Assembly: GCA_013215145.1 (NCBI GenBank)
Contig: JABSRP010000017.1
Location: 1 to 64,000, forward strand
DNA length: 64,000 bases
Origin: Pseudobacteriovorax sp.
Lineage (GTDB): Bacteria > Bdellovibrionota_B > Oligoflexia > Oligoflexales > Oligoflexaceae
Reading direction: 5' to 3'
Below are positions 1-9,369 of the stretch, piece after piece (position 1 is the first letter of the stretch; each line of letters starts with the position of its first letter). The notes below the pieces were generated by a model. The model was not told the origin of the DNA. It was given only the letters and a program-made list of their open reading frames with translations, and ran no database searches. Made by a program: the position numbers and the translations under genes.

Positions 1-30
1 AGAGTGGGAGAGTAGCTCGATGCAGCCTTA
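1..30 (+). rRNA. rrf: 5S ribosomal RNA, 3' end only (partial)
   Basis: The first ~30 bases match the conserved 3' end of bacterial 5S rRNA: the GGGAGAGTAG block followed by a tcgatgc and the closing strand of the terminal stem. An A-rich spacer and an intrinsic terminator follow at once, as expected at the end of an rRNA operon. The rest of the operon lies left of the window. The exact last base (about 29-30) is a guess. Confidence 0.85.
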
Positions 31-40
31 AAAAATAGAA

Positions 41-74
41 AGACCCTCAGTTAGAAATAACTGGGGGTCTTTTG
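41..74 (+). terminator. Intrinsic terminator of the rRNA operon
   Basis: A 12-bp stem (41-52 with 59-70, one G-U pair) closes a 6-nt loop and is followed directly by a T-run. It sits 11 bases after the 5S end, so it should stop rRNA operon transcription. Confidence 0.85.
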
Positions 75-96
75 CGTATTCACACCTGTGAAAATG

Positions 97-133
97 AAAA
101 AATCGGAGAGACTCTATAAAGTTGAGTCTCTCC
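97..133 (-). terminator. Intrinsic terminator for the minus-strand methyltransferase
   Basis: A perfect 10-bp stem (105-114 with 124-133) with a 9-nt loop is followed, on the minus strand, by a T-run (97-103). It lies 13 bases beyond the stop codon of the methyltransferase gene and faces the rRNA terminator, so the two transcription units are insulated from each other. Confidence 0.8.
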
Positions 134-145
134 TATTCAAAAAAT

Positions 146-1084
146 CTATAGTTTACGAGCGACTACCGTTATTCCGCTGCCATCCACAGTCATTTCTTCT
201 ATTTTCAAACCAGCATCGTCACAATAGCCTCTCACTTCACTCTCAGTGTGCCTGTGGCAGTTAAGTGGTCTAAACCAATCAAAGTTGATATGGTTCATAT
301 TATCAATTGATAGATCAGGATGATAAAAGGTTTTGCACATATTGTAGTAGAACAACCTTTGTAGGTTGATTTTACCTTTTTTAATTCCAAGTAAATCGAT
401 ATCTTCTGGAATATCTATATCTACGTTGAGTTCACCTAAAGCTTTTCCAAGCTTTGTTAGTGGAATCAGCTTTTCCCAGGCTTCTTCGTTCGATAAACTT
501 TTAATCTCCTCTCGGATAAAATCATCAGTATACTCGCGAATCGGCGCTTTTTTTACATAGACATAGAAAAGAAACAATCCATCATCTTTGAGTTTATGTG
601 TAAGCTTTTTAATGGACTCTTCTGTGGAATCAGTATGATGTAGAACGCCTTCCGAAAATATGAGATCGACGCTAGAATCTGGGATCGGAATATCACATAG
701 GTCAGCCTGAAGAAAATCACCCGGTTGATTAGCTTCTTTGAACCTGTCTTTTGCTACCCAAGCTGCTTCAGATATATCGACCCCTAGATAATCATGATCC
801 TTGAGAATGTCTTTGAAGAAAATCAGAGCTGAGTATCCTGATCCGCAGCCGGCATCTAAGATGATTTTTCGGCCTTCACCCAAATATTTTCTGAGCCGAT
901 CCGGATCTCCCTTGAGATATTTTTCCATAAGCCAATTCTCGGCTATGCCTTTCATATCGTCCGACTCATATGTCTCAGTCTTTTTCCATTTGAAGCCAAA
1001 CGTGTCCTGAGTTTGGCTTTGTGACTTAGAGAATTGGGATAGGGACTGATCTGTAACTGCGCCTAAGCGCTCTAGTGCTGACAT
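146..1084 (-). CDS. Class I SAM-dependent methyltransferase
   Basis: This 312-residue soluble protein has a Rossmann methyltransferase core. Motif I (LDAGCGSGYS) lies near residues 76-85, followed by an acidic ribose-binding VDIS at ~102-105 and a post-motif segment ending SEGVLHHT near 143-151, the pattern of the Methyltransf_11/25 superfamily. The substrate cannot be told. The ATG is preceded by AGAGG at 5-nt spacing. A flavin oxidase lies 101 bases upstream on the same strand, and a terminator follows the stop. Small-molecule or surface-sugar methylation would fit the polysaccharide genes nearby, but that is inference. Confidence 0.85.
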   Translation of the reverse strand: MSALERLGAVTDQSLSQFSKSQSQTQDTFGFKWKKTETYESDDMKGIAENWLMEKYLKGDPDRLRKYLGEGRKIILDAGCGSGYSALIFFKDILKDHDYLGVDISEAAWVAKDRFKEANQPGDFLQADLCDIPIPDSSVDLIFSEGVLHHTDSTEESIKKLTHKLKDDGLFLFYVYVKKAPIREYTDDFIREEIKSLSNEEAWEKLIPLTKLGKALGELNVDIDIPEDIDLLGIKKGKINLQRLFYYNMCKTFYHPDLSIDNMNHINFDWFRPLNCHRHTESEVRGYCDDAGLKIEEMTVDGSGITVVARKL

Positions 1085-1185
1085 GTATACCTCTTTCTAT
1101 CAGTAAAACTTACAAATTGGTCTGATAAATCAAAATTCATAGGAGCCATTTAATTTAACGATTCTGACTTGGTCTCGATTAATAA

Positions 1186-2469
1186 CTACCGTACTTCCGT
1201 CTCAGTTTCTACGTTTCGGTTTCCACTTGATTGCAAGGTCTTATTAGAAGAATTGTCATCAATATACTCTTCGATAATATAGTCTGCAAATGCCATTGAG
1301 CAGGTAAAAGCAGGTGATATTGCATTAAGTATATGGACAGAGTGGTCAGAGCGTTTGACGACAAAATCCATCTCTAGTTTTTTCGTTTTTTTATTGTAGA
1401 GTTGAGGCCTAATACCTACTTTAGTAGCCGAAACGAGATGTTTTTTTTCGACTTTTGGTACCATAGCTTGGATGGCTTTTAGCTGATTATTTAGGCTTAA
1501 AGACTTGAGTTCCCTATGCATGTGCTTTCTAAAGCCTTGACTATCAGTTACATACTGCCTGGTGAGTAAAGAAGCTAAAGGCATCATAGTACTGAGCTCT
1601 GCTCCTTTGAGGCCGGAATAATTCTCTCTCCCCATAGCCGGAAAGGCGTTTGGACCAAGATAGACATTTTGATCAATTGTTTTAGTAAAATGAACCCCTA
1701 AGAAAGGCATTTCAATGTTGGGAATAGGGTAGATATGACCATTGATACAGTTTGCCATGTCTTCAGTTAATTTGAGGTAATTTCCTTTAAAAGGTGCAAT
1801 GGCATAGTCACCTCCGATATCGAACTTCTCAGCGATCTTGTCTGCAAACATTCCAGCGCAGTTTATCAGCCTTCCATACTCGATAGACCTTTGGTCCGTT
1901 CTACAGACTCTTTTTACTGGATCAATGCCAATCGCTGCTTCTCCGGTGCATACTTCAATACCCATTTCCTTTAAGTCGTTGGATAGCGAGAGCAATATAT
2001 CTTTAGGGTTGACTACAGCTGATTGTGGGCAGTGAAGAACCTGATCGACATTGGGGTTGACCAGAGGCTCAATGTCCAGGGCCTCCCGGCTACTGATTAT
2101 ATGAGCTTCAGCTTTGTTAGCTATGGCTCGTTCTTTTAAGATGGGTAATTGTTCTAGTTCGATTTTAGTTGTTGGAACCAGAATCTTCCCAACTTCGGAG
2201 ACACGGATACCTCTGTCCTTGCAGTATAGCTTCATCTGACGTGAGCCCGATGAACAAAGAAGGGCCTTCAAACTTCCTTTTGAGTAGTAGAGTCCCGTAT
2301 GTAACACTCCTGAATTGCGACCACTACCATGTTTGCCTAGATCTTTCTCCTTTTCCAGAACAGTTATGGATCCGTTTGGACGGAGTTTTTTTAGTTTGAA
2401 GGCGAGAGTCAGAGCGACTATGCCACCACCGACTATTAGGGTGTCTGCGCTACTGGTTTGATGTTTCAT
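1186..2469 (-). CDS. lhgO: L-2-hydroxyglutarate oxidase/dehydrogenase family flavoprotein
   Basis: This 427-residue FAD enzyme of the DAO superfamily has the dinucleotide fold GGGIVAL near residues 13-19, a Glu at the end of strand 2, and the block GRNSGVLHTGLYY near 51-63 that marks the LhgO/YgaF/L2HGDH family. The family oxidises L-2-hydroxyglutarate to 2-oxoglutarate and passes electrons to the membrane quinone pool. The C-terminus shows the usual GIRPQLYNKKTKKLEMDF region, so the domain is complete; the last ~25 residues are a low-complexity tail. The SD is weak. It may share a transcript with the downstream methyltransferase. Confidence 0.88.
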   Translation of the reverse strand: MKHQTSSADTLIVGGGIVALTLAFKLKKLRPNGSITVLEKEKDLGKHGSGRNSGVLHTGLYYSKGSLKALLCSSGSRQMKLYCKDRGIRVSEVGKILVPTTKIELEQLPILKERAIANKAEAHIISSREALDIEPLVNPNVDQVLHCPQSAVVNPKDILLSLSNDLKEMGIEVCTGEAAIGIDPVKRVCRTDQRSIEYGRLINCAGMFADKIAEKFDIGGDYAIAPFKGNYLKLTEDMANCINGHIYPIPNIEMPFLGVHFTKTIDQNVYLGPNAFPAMGRENYSGLKGAELSTMMPLASLLTRQYVTDSQGFRKHMHRELKSLSLNNQLKAIQAMVPKVEKKHLVSATKVGIRPQLYNKKTKKLEMDFVVKRSDHSVHILNAISPAFTCSMAFADYIIEEYIDDNSSNKTLQSSGNRNVETETEVR

Positions 2470-2567
2470 TTGTAGCTTTCTTTTTAGTTGGTTGATGTCT
2501 TCAGTTTACCAAAGCAAGCGATCAAAACTAGGCTGATTTTGAATTAATCCGGTTCGCACTAAATATC

Positions 2568-2596
2568 TTTTCAAGTAGACTACCATCGTATATTAT
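2568..2596 (+). promoter_or_regulatory. Candidate sigma-70-type promoter of the polysaccharide plus-strand run
   Basis: TTTTCA (2568-2573) is separated by 17 bases from TATTAT (2591-2596), matching 4/6 and 5/6 of the consensus hexamers. It lies about 45 bases upstream of the first plus-strand gene in the only gap available. Spotted by eye; no transcription data. Confidence 0.4.
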
Positions 2597-2641
2597 GGGC
2601 ACGGTAGTTATAAATTACCAAAGATCCATATCAGGAATCAT

Positions 2642-4150
2642 ATGCTAACTAATATTTTTCACACCGTCTCTTCCTCCGTTGCGGATGTGAATAAGAACCT
2701 TGATTCGATTTATCTAACTACCAAATTTAAGGCCTTTGCTTTTTTCATTTTAGTTCTTTTGTCGGCTTGGTTTTTACGCCAGTCTTATTTCTTTCAAAAG
2801 CATGTTTCCGTCAATATTCCCCCTGATGAAAAACACCATGCAAAAGTAATTGAGTTGTACCATTTGTCGCCAGATTTGGACGTTCCAGAAAGCCCAAGCA
2901 CCTATAAATACGGCACTTTGAACTATATGCCGTACTTATATCATTTAGCGATGGGTAAAATGCTGCCGTTTTATGACTATAAAAGTCTAAGGCTGGCAAA
3001 TTGGAGTTTTGCGGTCGTCTTTATACTTTTGTCTGCCTTGTTAGTAGTGCGCTCCAGTTCAAATCCTTGGGTTTGGATCTTTAGCTTTATGATATTGACC
3101 AACATTCCCATGCTGAGCTTTATATTTGGCTCTATAAGCTACGATCCGTTAATCAATTGCTTGGGGGTCGCATTTTGTTTGTGTCTCTTGGAGTTTTTTC
3201 GTCAGGAAAAATGGCGTTTTCTTTTTGCTCTTGGGGTCATCGCTATGACTGGAACTTTAGTCAAGCTTACCTTTCTGCCTTTTATTTTAATTTCACTGAT
3301 TGTCCTTCTTTTTAAATATAGAGCTCTCAAAAGACTGTTAGAAAAAGGGATGCTGAAAAATAGACTTACAATCCTAATCTCCGGTGTTGTGTTGGGAGGT
3401 TTGTTTTTCTTGAATTGCAGACTTTATCTTTATAACTTGTTTGAATTTCGAAGTATTTATCCCTCTGCTGACCAAGTTTGGGGACATGATGTTGCCTTTC
3501 AGTATTATTCGCAGTACCGCATTACTGAGCAAATGATTGAAGCGAACAAAAATAGCGATTTAATGCCCTTCTTTTTTACATATATCGAAGCTTATTTTAA
3601 GCGTGCCACCGAAACAATTGTAGGAATCATGGCTCATGCATCTGTGCCAAGAGGTTCAGCAGATATCAGGCTTTACTTAAATGGTGTTACTCTTGCGATG
3701 ATCGGCACGGTTTATTACGGCTTAAGGCAGGTCTCCCAGGGGAAAATTAAGTCATCGCCAGAGTTTAGATATCAAATACTCTTGTCTATTATCGTGTTGA
3801 TCTATGGGACGATAGTTTTGGTTTCGTCCTACAGATCTTATACAATTCACGGAACGTTTGGAGGTGGATTGCAAGGGCGCTATCATTTTCCTATAGTCGT
3901 GGGTTTTTGTATAATGCTAGCGTTAGGTTTAAAGACACTCATACCTAACATTGTTAAACCTTTTGTAGCGATCTTTATATTCTCGTTTCTACATTTTATG
4001 GGAACCCCTACAATTGTTACGGCTATGTCAAAGAAGCATAATTTCTTTAGTAAGGACTATTCGAAACGTACCGAGCTCATTGTTGGTGATGCGATGTGGA
4101 ATGAGCCATTTGAACTAATACTGCCTTTTTTGGTAAAAAAAAGAGACTGA
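2642..4150 (+). CDS. Polytopic membrane protein, DUF2142/GT-C glycosyltransferase-like
   Basis: This 502-residue protein has about ten hydrophobic segments. An extracytoplasmic first loop carries PPDEKHHAKVIELY near residues 61-74, the acidic motif that follows TM1 in DUF2142 and GT-C enzymes, and a late loop contains GGLQGRYHFPI, also typical of DUF2142 proteins. GT-C enzymes transfer sugars from polyprenyl-phosphate donors on the outer face of the inner membrane. The gene opens a plus-strand run with a glycosyltransferase and a flippase, so a role in modifying or polymerising the surface glycan is likely. SD AGGA lies 5 nt before the ATG. A Wzy polymerase role cannot be excluded. Confidence 0.65.
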   Translation: MLTNIFHTVSSSVADVNKNLDSIYLTTKFKAFAFFILVLLSAWFLRQSYFFQKHVSVNIPPDEKHHAKVIELYHLSPDLDVPESPSTYKYGTLNYMPYLYHLAMGKMLPFYDYKSLRLANWSFAVVFILLSALLVVRSSSNPWVWIFSFMILTNIPMLSFIFGSISYDPLINCLGVAFCLCLLEFFRQEKWRFLFALGVIAMTGTLVKLTFLPFILISLIVLLFKYRALKRLLEKGMLKNRLTILISGVVLGGLFFLNCRLYLYNLFEFRSIYPSADQVWGHDVAFQYYSQYRITEQMIEANKNSDLMPFFFTYIEAYFKRATETIVGIMAHASVPRGSADIRLYLNGVTLAMIGTVYYGLRQVSQGKIKSSPEFRYQILLSIIVLIYGTIVLVSSYRSYTIHGTFGGGLQGRYHFPIVVGFCIMLALGLKTLIPNIVKPFVAIFIFSFLHFMGTPTIVTAMSKKHNFFSKDYSKRTELIVGDAMWNEPFELILPFLVKKRD

Positions 4151-4168
4151 TAATCACGGAGTGAGTCA

Positions 4169-5518
4169 TTGCAACGAAACAGGAAAGACTATCGGGTTTT
4201 GATGGGCCTTCGTGAAATTGCTGGTTTTTACGGTAATTTGAAACAAGGCTTTGATGATATTGGGATCGAAGCCACCTTTTTAAATTTAAGTTATCATCCA
4301 TTTGGATTTACTACCAAAGACAACCCAAAGTGGGCTAACATCACGAATCTGCTTTTTTCTAAAATAAGTCGAAGACTCCAAAAAGGTCTGTTAAAGGCAA
4401 TATGGATGGGAATTATTTGTCCGATTTTGTCTTTTCCAATCTTCATTTATACTTTATTTCGATATGACGTGTATATTTTTGGGACGTTTTCTTCGTTTCT
4501 TTTCTTTTTGGATCTTCCTCTCTTAAAACTCCTCAAAAAGAAAGTGATATATGTCTTTCATGGATCAGAGTCGCGTCCGTTTTATCTGAATGGCTTCCAA
4601 TTTCAGAGTACTACCAAACTAGGTCTTTATTCGGCTCTGATAGTTACAGCAATACAGAGGTTTGTAATATGGTATATTGAATTGTTTGCTTATAAGATCG
4701 TAAGTATACCTCCTCAATCGTATTTCAATAATCGCTCCATCATCAATAGTAATCTTGTCGGAATTCCGTCAGGTAAATCCGAAAGGATTTACTCAATTAA
4801 GGCAAGATCTGAAACACACTTGGGCCGTGAAACTCATTCGGTAAAAATTCTGCACGCTCCTTCAAAGCCAGGCCCTAAGGGTTCGGAGAAAATTCGCGAG
4901 TATATTTGTCAGCTTAAATCTCAGTCCTACGAAATTGATTATGTTGAAATTACTGGTCGCCCGAATCATGAAGTGATTGAAGCGTTATGCAGCTGTGATT
5001 TTGTCATTGATCAGTTGTACTCAGATACTCCCATGGCCGGCTTCGCTGCTGAAGCAGCTGCTCTTGGCAAACCAGCATTGGTTGGTGGCTACTACTCGCA
5101 TATGCTGACACAAATATTGGCTGAGAAAGATATCCCACCGACTCTATTTTGCCAACCAGATGAAGTATTACAGAATATCGAAGCGATGGTTTCCTCGAAA
5201 GAATTGCGAGAAAGCCTTGGCAAAAAAGCCGAGCAGTTCATTCATAAATCTTGGTCCGTTACTGAAGTTGCAAAGCGTTATCAGATGATTATTGATAATG
5301 AGTACCCTTCCTACTGGGACTATGATCCAGCTCAATTGGATTATATTCATGGCTGTGGATTTGCCGAAGATCGATTGAGGAGTTCGCTTCGGAAATACTT
5401 GAACGAGTTCGGGAGTGTAGCCTTGTTCTTAGGCAGTAAACCAAATTTGCGAGATAGACTCATTGAGCTTTGTGGTAAAGACGTTTGCCTCCAAGACACA
5501 GTGACACCAGATATATAA
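4169..5518 (+). CDS. Glycosyltransferase, GT-B/GT4-like
   Basis: This 449-residue protein has no convincing signal peptide; a hydrophobic stretch lies near residues 87-125. The C-terminal half has the GT4-type donor-binding pattern: HAPSKPGPKGSEKI near 232-245, then CDFVIDQLY and GFAAEAAALGKPALVGG near 272-310. The chosen start is TTG, because GGAG lies 7 nt upstream; an ATG 33 bases downstream lacks a comparable SD. It follows the DUF2142-like gene by 18 bases and precedes the flippase by 81. The acceptor and donor sugars are unknown. The last ~60 residues beyond the GT core are not recognised. Confidence 0.7.
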   Translation: MQRNRKDYRVLMGLREIAGFYGNLKQGFDDIGIEATFLNLSYHPFGFTTKDNPKWANITNLLFSKISRRLQKGLLKAIWMGIICPILSFPIFIYTLFRYDVYIFGTFSSFLFFLDLPLLKLLKKKVIYVFHGSESRPFYLNGFQFQSTTKLGLYSALIVTAIQRFVIWYIELFAYKIVSIPPQSYFNNRSIINSNLVGIPSGKSERIYSIKARSETHLGRETHSVKILHAPSKPGPKGSEKIREYICQLKSQSYEIDYVEITGRPNHEVIEALCSCDFVIDQLYSDTPMAGFAAEAAALGKPALVGGYYSHMLTQILAEKDIPPTLFCQPDEVLQNIEAMVSSKELRESLGKKAEQFIHKSWSVTEVAKRYQMIIDNEYPSYWDYDPAQLDYIHGCGFAEDRLRSSLRKYLNEFGSVALFLGSKPNLRDRLIELCGKDVCLQDTVTPDI

Positions 5519-5534
5519 CCTAGATATATACTGG
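5507..5534. repeat. AT-rich direct/inverted repeat at the glycosyltransferase stop codon
   Basis: A 9-base unit AGATATATA occurs twice with a 13-base period (5509-5517 and 5522-5530), flanked by CCAG and CTGG, making an imperfect palindrome that spans the stop codon. It lies 66 bases before the flippase start. It could be an operator or mere AT-rich sequence. Confidence 0.35.
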
Positions 5535-5599
5535 ATCTACGTATTGTCGTTGCCGGTGGTTCTGGTCTTAGCAGAAAGAAATTTCTGAGTGATAGGAAT

Positions 5600-7042
5600 A
5601 TGTTAAAAAAACTACTGTCAGACAGTGTTATATATACTCTATCTCAAGCTCTTTTTCAGGGTCTGCCTATACTTATCCTACCTTTGCTCCTTCATTCGTT
5701 AACGCCACAGGAATACGGGATATATGAGTTATTTGCAGTTGGTATGGTCTTGATTACTTTAATGATTCCATTAGAAGTCAATCAAGGCTTTGCTCGTGAA
5801 TACGTGGAAAAGAAAACTGATCAAGAAAAGGCGAGCCTGTCATCATCTTGCCTTTGGTACACGGGAATATCTTACTCAATATTTCTTTTTACAGTGCCAT
5901 TGTGGCATTACCTACTTATTACCTTGGGGGTTGATGTCCTTTTCGGTGATGTTCTTCTGGTGGCGGTAGCTGCAACGACGTTTGGTGTCTTCTTGGTATT
6001 TCAAAACCAGCTAAGATGGGATCTAAGAGCTCTAAACTATTTGGTAACTAGTGTCATTTATGTGCTGATAACGATGTTGTTAAGCGCTTTAGGGTTGATT
6101 GTTTTTAAATTAGGCTGGCAGTCATTTTTCGTCGGACAGATAGTAGGGGCGGTTGTTGCCTCCTTAGTTGGTTATGTGATGTCTTACAATCTTTATCGTT
6201 TCACCCTCGATAGCCTATCTATAAAAAAAATGCTCGCTTTCTCAATACCCTTGGTCCCCTCGAGCATTTTTGTTTGGTCGAATGCCTTTATGGACAGGTT
6301 TTTGGTGCAAGAGTTTCTTGGTCCAGAAAAGGTTGGGGTTTACGGAGCTTCCTATAGGATTGCGATGACAACTAGTTTTTTGCTGGTGGGTCTTCGCGGT
6401 GCTCTCACTCCGATCCTTTATCGTCGTATAGATCATCAAGATACGCCAAAAGATCTGGAGTTAATATTTAGATGGATTCTACTATTCTCGCTTACTACGA
6501 TAAGTTTTTTCTTTCTCTATTCCCAAGAATTGTTAAGCTTGTTTGGACCTGAGACCTATTTGCAAGCTTGGCCAACGTTGGGAGCTCTCAGCCTCTCCTG
6601 TATCCTGTCGCGGCTGTATATATTTGCACCAGGAATGGATATTCAAAAACGAACGAAATTAATTGCTTTAATCAGCTTTTTTTCCTTTATGACAAACTTC
6701 TTTTGTAATCTATTGCTAATCCCTCGTTTTGGAATTATCGGTGCTGCCCTTGCTACAGTTGTTAGTAGTATTGTCCTGCTATCGTCGTATATGGCTTTCA
6801 GTCAAAGGCTATTTTTTATTCCCTATGCATGGAGACGCTACTTTTACACAACTGCGTTATTTTGTACCCTGATTGTTGCGGATTTTTTGGTTAAGAATAG
6901 CGGACAACCTTCTACAATGGTGTTGTCGGTAATCAAAGCTTTTGCAATTGGAATTTTTGCATATTTTGGACTCCAGATACTTAAGGTGAAGAATACCGTT
7001 GGTACAAAGGAGGCGATTCTTATGAAAAATCTTGGAAATTGA
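5600..7042 (+). CDS. Polysaccharide flippase, Wzx/MVF family
   Basis: This 480-residue, very hydrophobic protein has 12-14 predicted membrane segments spread along its whole length, the layout of the Wzx (PST/MOP superfamily) lipid-linked oligosaccharide translocases. The N-terminal stretch SDSVIYTLSQALFQGLPILI resembles the start of Wzx proteins, where helix 1 begins after a short cytoplasmic tail. It would move undecaprenyl-PP-linked repeat units to the periplasm for polymerisation. The neighbours, a GT-C-like protein, glycosyltransferases and nucleotide-sugar enzymes, support this. The name wzx is withheld because this superfamily is sequence-diverse. Confidence 0.82.
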   Translation: MLKKLLSDSVIYTLSQALFQGLPILILPLLLHSLTPQEYGIYELFAVGMVLITLMIPLEVNQGFAREYVEKKTDQEKASLSSSCLWYTGISYSIFLFTVPLWHYLLITLGVDVLFGDVLLVAVAATTFGVFLVFQNQLRWDLRALNYLVTSVIYVLITMLLSALGLIVFKLGWQSFFVGQIVGAVVASLVGYVMSYNLYRFTLDSLSIKKMLAFSIPLVPSSIFVWSNAFMDRFLVQEFLGPEKVGVYGASYRIAMTTSFLLVGLRGALTPILYRRIDHQDTPKDLELIFRWILLFSLTTISFFFLYSQELLSLFGPETYLQAWPTLGALSLSCILSRLYIFAPGMDIQKRTKLIALISFFSFMTNFFCNLLLIPRFGIIGAALATVVSSIVLLSSYMAFSQRLFFIPYAWRRYFYTTALFCTLIVADFLVKNSGQPSTMVLSVIKAFAIGIFAYFGLQILKVKNTVGTKEAILMKNLGN

Positions 7043-7203
7043 TATAGCTTTCAATGCCTCCCTTCAAAATATAGTCGGCGTCTAAGCTATCAATATTGAG
7101 CAACCGAAATTCCAATTGCGCTGGACTGCAAAATCATTCATCATCAGTCTGTCCCTTTGCGATATATTGGCATGTTTTTACTGATCTCTGCTAGGAGGGT
7201 TGT

Positions 7204-8193
7204 ATGGATATCAAAGGTAAAAAAATTCTCGTTATCGGTGGAGCCGGTTTCATAGGTTCGAACGTTGTAGATCAACTACTCGGCGAAGATGTAGAGGCTG
7301 TGACGGTATATGATAATTTTTGTCGTGGTACAGAAGAAAATCTTGAATTTGCATTAAAAGATCCAAGGACTAAAATATTTGAAGTAGGCGGTGACATACT
7401 CAATACAGACATACTGAACGCTGCTGTCAAAGAGCATGATGCGGTTATCCACCTTGCAGCACTATGGCTGCTTCAGTGCTATGATTATCCTCGGTCGGCT
7501 TTCGATGTCAATATTCGTGGTACGTTCAACGTTCTTGAGGCTTGTCGAGATCACAATATAGAAAGACTAGTATATTCTTCATCTGCTTCAGTTTACGGTG
7601 ATGCCGTTGAGCTGCCTATGACTGAAGATCACCCGTTTATGAATAGAACCTTTTATGGTGCAACCAAGATTGCTGGTGAAGCCATGTGCCGGGCGTTTAA
7701 TGACCGCAACGGACTATCCTATGCGGGCTTGAGGTATATGAACGTATATGGTCCCAGACAGGACTATAAAGGGACATATATAGCTGTAATTATGAAAATT
7801 TTGGATAGAATCGATCAAGGTCTGCCGCCAATAGTGTACGGAGATGGGTCACAGAGCTACGACTTTATTTCTGTCGAAGATGTAGCCAAAGCAAACATAT
7901 GCGCCTTAAAATCTGAAGCAACTGACCGGTTCTATAACATAGGTAGTGGTACGAAAACCTCAATTAAGGAGGTCTGTGAGCTACTTCTAAAGATTACAGG
8001 TTCTGATTTGCAAATAGAATACAAGGAAGAAGGAAAAAGCTTCGTAACTAATCGTATAGGAAGTACGGAAGCCGCTGAAAAAGATTTAGGTTTTAAATAC
8101 CAAATCGAACTAGAAGAAGGCCTAAAAAAGCTCATCGAATGGCGGTCAGCTCATATTAATCTTGTTAAGAAAAGGGCGGCGCAAGCAAAATGA
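7204..8193 (+). CDS. NAD-dependent nucleotide-sugar epimerase/dehydratase (extended SDR)
   Basis: This 329-residue protein is an extended short-chain dehydrogenase. The NAD-binding GGAGFIGSN is at residues 13-21, SSSASVYG near 126-133 supplies the catalytic Ser, and YGATK near 152-156 is the YxxxK pair. Such enzymes act on UDP- or dTDP-sugars; the exact reaction (4-epimerase, 4,6-dehydratase or other) cannot be read from the sequence. AGGAGG lies just ahead of the ATG. Its stop overlaps the start of the aminotransferase (ATGA), so the two are translationally coupled, and a keto-sugar made here could be its substrate. Confidence 0.85.
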   Translation: MDIKGKKILVIGGAGFIGSNVVDQLLGEDVEAVTVYDNFCRGTEENLEFALKDPRTKIFEVGGDILNTDILNAAVKEHDAVIHLAALWLLQCYDYPRSAFDVNIRGTFNVLEACRDHNIERLVYSSSASVYGDAVELPMTEDHPFMNRTFYGATKIAGEAMCRAFNDRNGLSYAGLRYMNVYGPRQDYKGTYIAVIMKILDRIDQGLPPIVYGDGSQSYDFISVEDVAKANICALKSEATDRFYNIGSGTKTSIKEVCELLLKITGSDLQIEYKEEGKSFVTNRIGSTEAAEKDLGFKYQIELEEGLKKLIEWRSAHINLVKKRAAQAK

Positions 8194-9362
8194 AAATTCC
8201 AATTACGAAGACATATTTTGATCAAGATGATTTAGACATTATTAGGCAGCCACTTGAAAATGGTTGGGTCGTCCAGGGACCGTTTGTCAAGAAATTCGAA
8301 GATGGTTTTGCTGAATATACGGGTAGTTTAAAAGCTGCAGCTTGTACATCGTGTACCACCGGGTTACACCTAGCGACAGCGGCTATTGGATTAAAGCCCG
8401 GTGATGAAGCTATTGTTCCTGGGTTTACTTGGATCAGTACGGCTAATGTCGTTGAATACCAGGGAGCTACAGTAAGATTTTGTGACGTTGACCTAGATAC
8501 ATTTAATTTAGATATCGATCACCTAGAATCCTTAGTTAACGAGAAAACAAAGGCCGTACTCCCGGTTCATCTTTTTGGCCTCTCGGCAGATATGGATCCC
8601 ATATTGAGCTTGGCCAGAACTCATAATCTAGCGGTTATTGAGGATGCTGCTTGCGGATTCGGCTCTTTTTACAAGTCGAAGCATGTGGGGACCCTAGGGG
8701 ACTATGGTGCTTTTAGCCTTCACCCTAGGAAAGCCATTACGACTGGTGAAGGCGGTATGCTGCTGACTCAGAATGAAGATAATTACAAACTGGTGACGTC
8801 GATGAGAGATCATGGTGCGTCGAAAACTGATTTTGATAGGCACACCTCTCGCGCTGCTTTTTTACTGCCATCTTTTCCACATTTAGGGTTTAACTATCGG
8901 ATGACCGATATACAGGGAGCACTTGGCGTGACTCAGCTTAAAAAGGCTGGGTATATTTTGGAGAATCGTAGAAAACGAGCTCAAATCTATTTTGACGAGC
9001 TGAGTGATATTCCAGGTCTTAGATTGCCATTTAGGCATGATGATTACACTCATAGCTACCAGTCATTTGTTTGTCTTTTTTCTCCTGAAGAACCCACGTT
9101 GGCTAATGTGGAAGAATTCAATCGTAGACGTAATCAGATTATGGGAAAGCTAGAAGACCAGGGTATTTCTACGCGACAAGGTACCCATGCGGTTGTAAAT
9201 TTGGACTTTTATAAGAACAAGTACAGTCTTTCACCGGAGATGTTCCCTAAATCGTTTTTTGCAGAAAAGCTATCACTTTCGCTCCCCTTATATCCGCAAA
9301 TGACTGATATAGAGCAAGAATTTGTGATTGGTCAGCTTAAGAAAGAACTGTTGAAGGGTTAA
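8190..9362 (+). CDS. DegT/DnrJ/EryC1/StrS-family sugar aminotransferase
   Basis: This 390-residue PLP enzyme has the family landmarks: the CTSCTTGLHLATAAIG phosphate-binding region near 51-66, FGLSAD and VIEDAACGFGS near 126-160 (the Asp binds the pyridine nitrogen), and the Schiff-base Lys181 in HPRKAITTGEGG. These enzymes aminate a keto-sugar nucleotide at C3 or C4 using glutamate. The start codon overlaps the stop of the upstream epimerase by 4 nt. AsnB follows after 7 bases. The epimerase-aminotransferase-AsnB order suggests a modified amino sugar; the sugar itself is not determined. Confidence 0.88.
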   Translation: MKIPITKTYFDQDDLDIIRQPLENGWVVQGPFVKKFEDGFAEYTGSLKAAACTSCTTGLHLATAAIGLKPGDEAIVPGFTWISTANVVEYQGATVRFCDVDLDTFNLDIDHLESLVNEKTKAVLPVHLFGLSADMDPILSLARTHNLAVIEDAACGFGSFYKSKHVGTLGDYGAFSLHPRKAITTGEGGMLLTQNEDNYKLVTSMRDHGASKTDFDRHTSRAAFLLPSFPHLGFNYRMTDIQGALGVTQLKKAGYILENRRKRAQIYFDELSDIPGLRLPFRHDDYTHSYQSFVCLFSPEEPTLANVEEFNRRRNQIMGKLEDQGISTRQGTHAVVNLDFYKNKYSLSPEMFPKSFFAEKLSLSLPLYPQMTDIEQEFVIGQLKKELLKG

Positions 9363-9369
9363 GCTCAAC

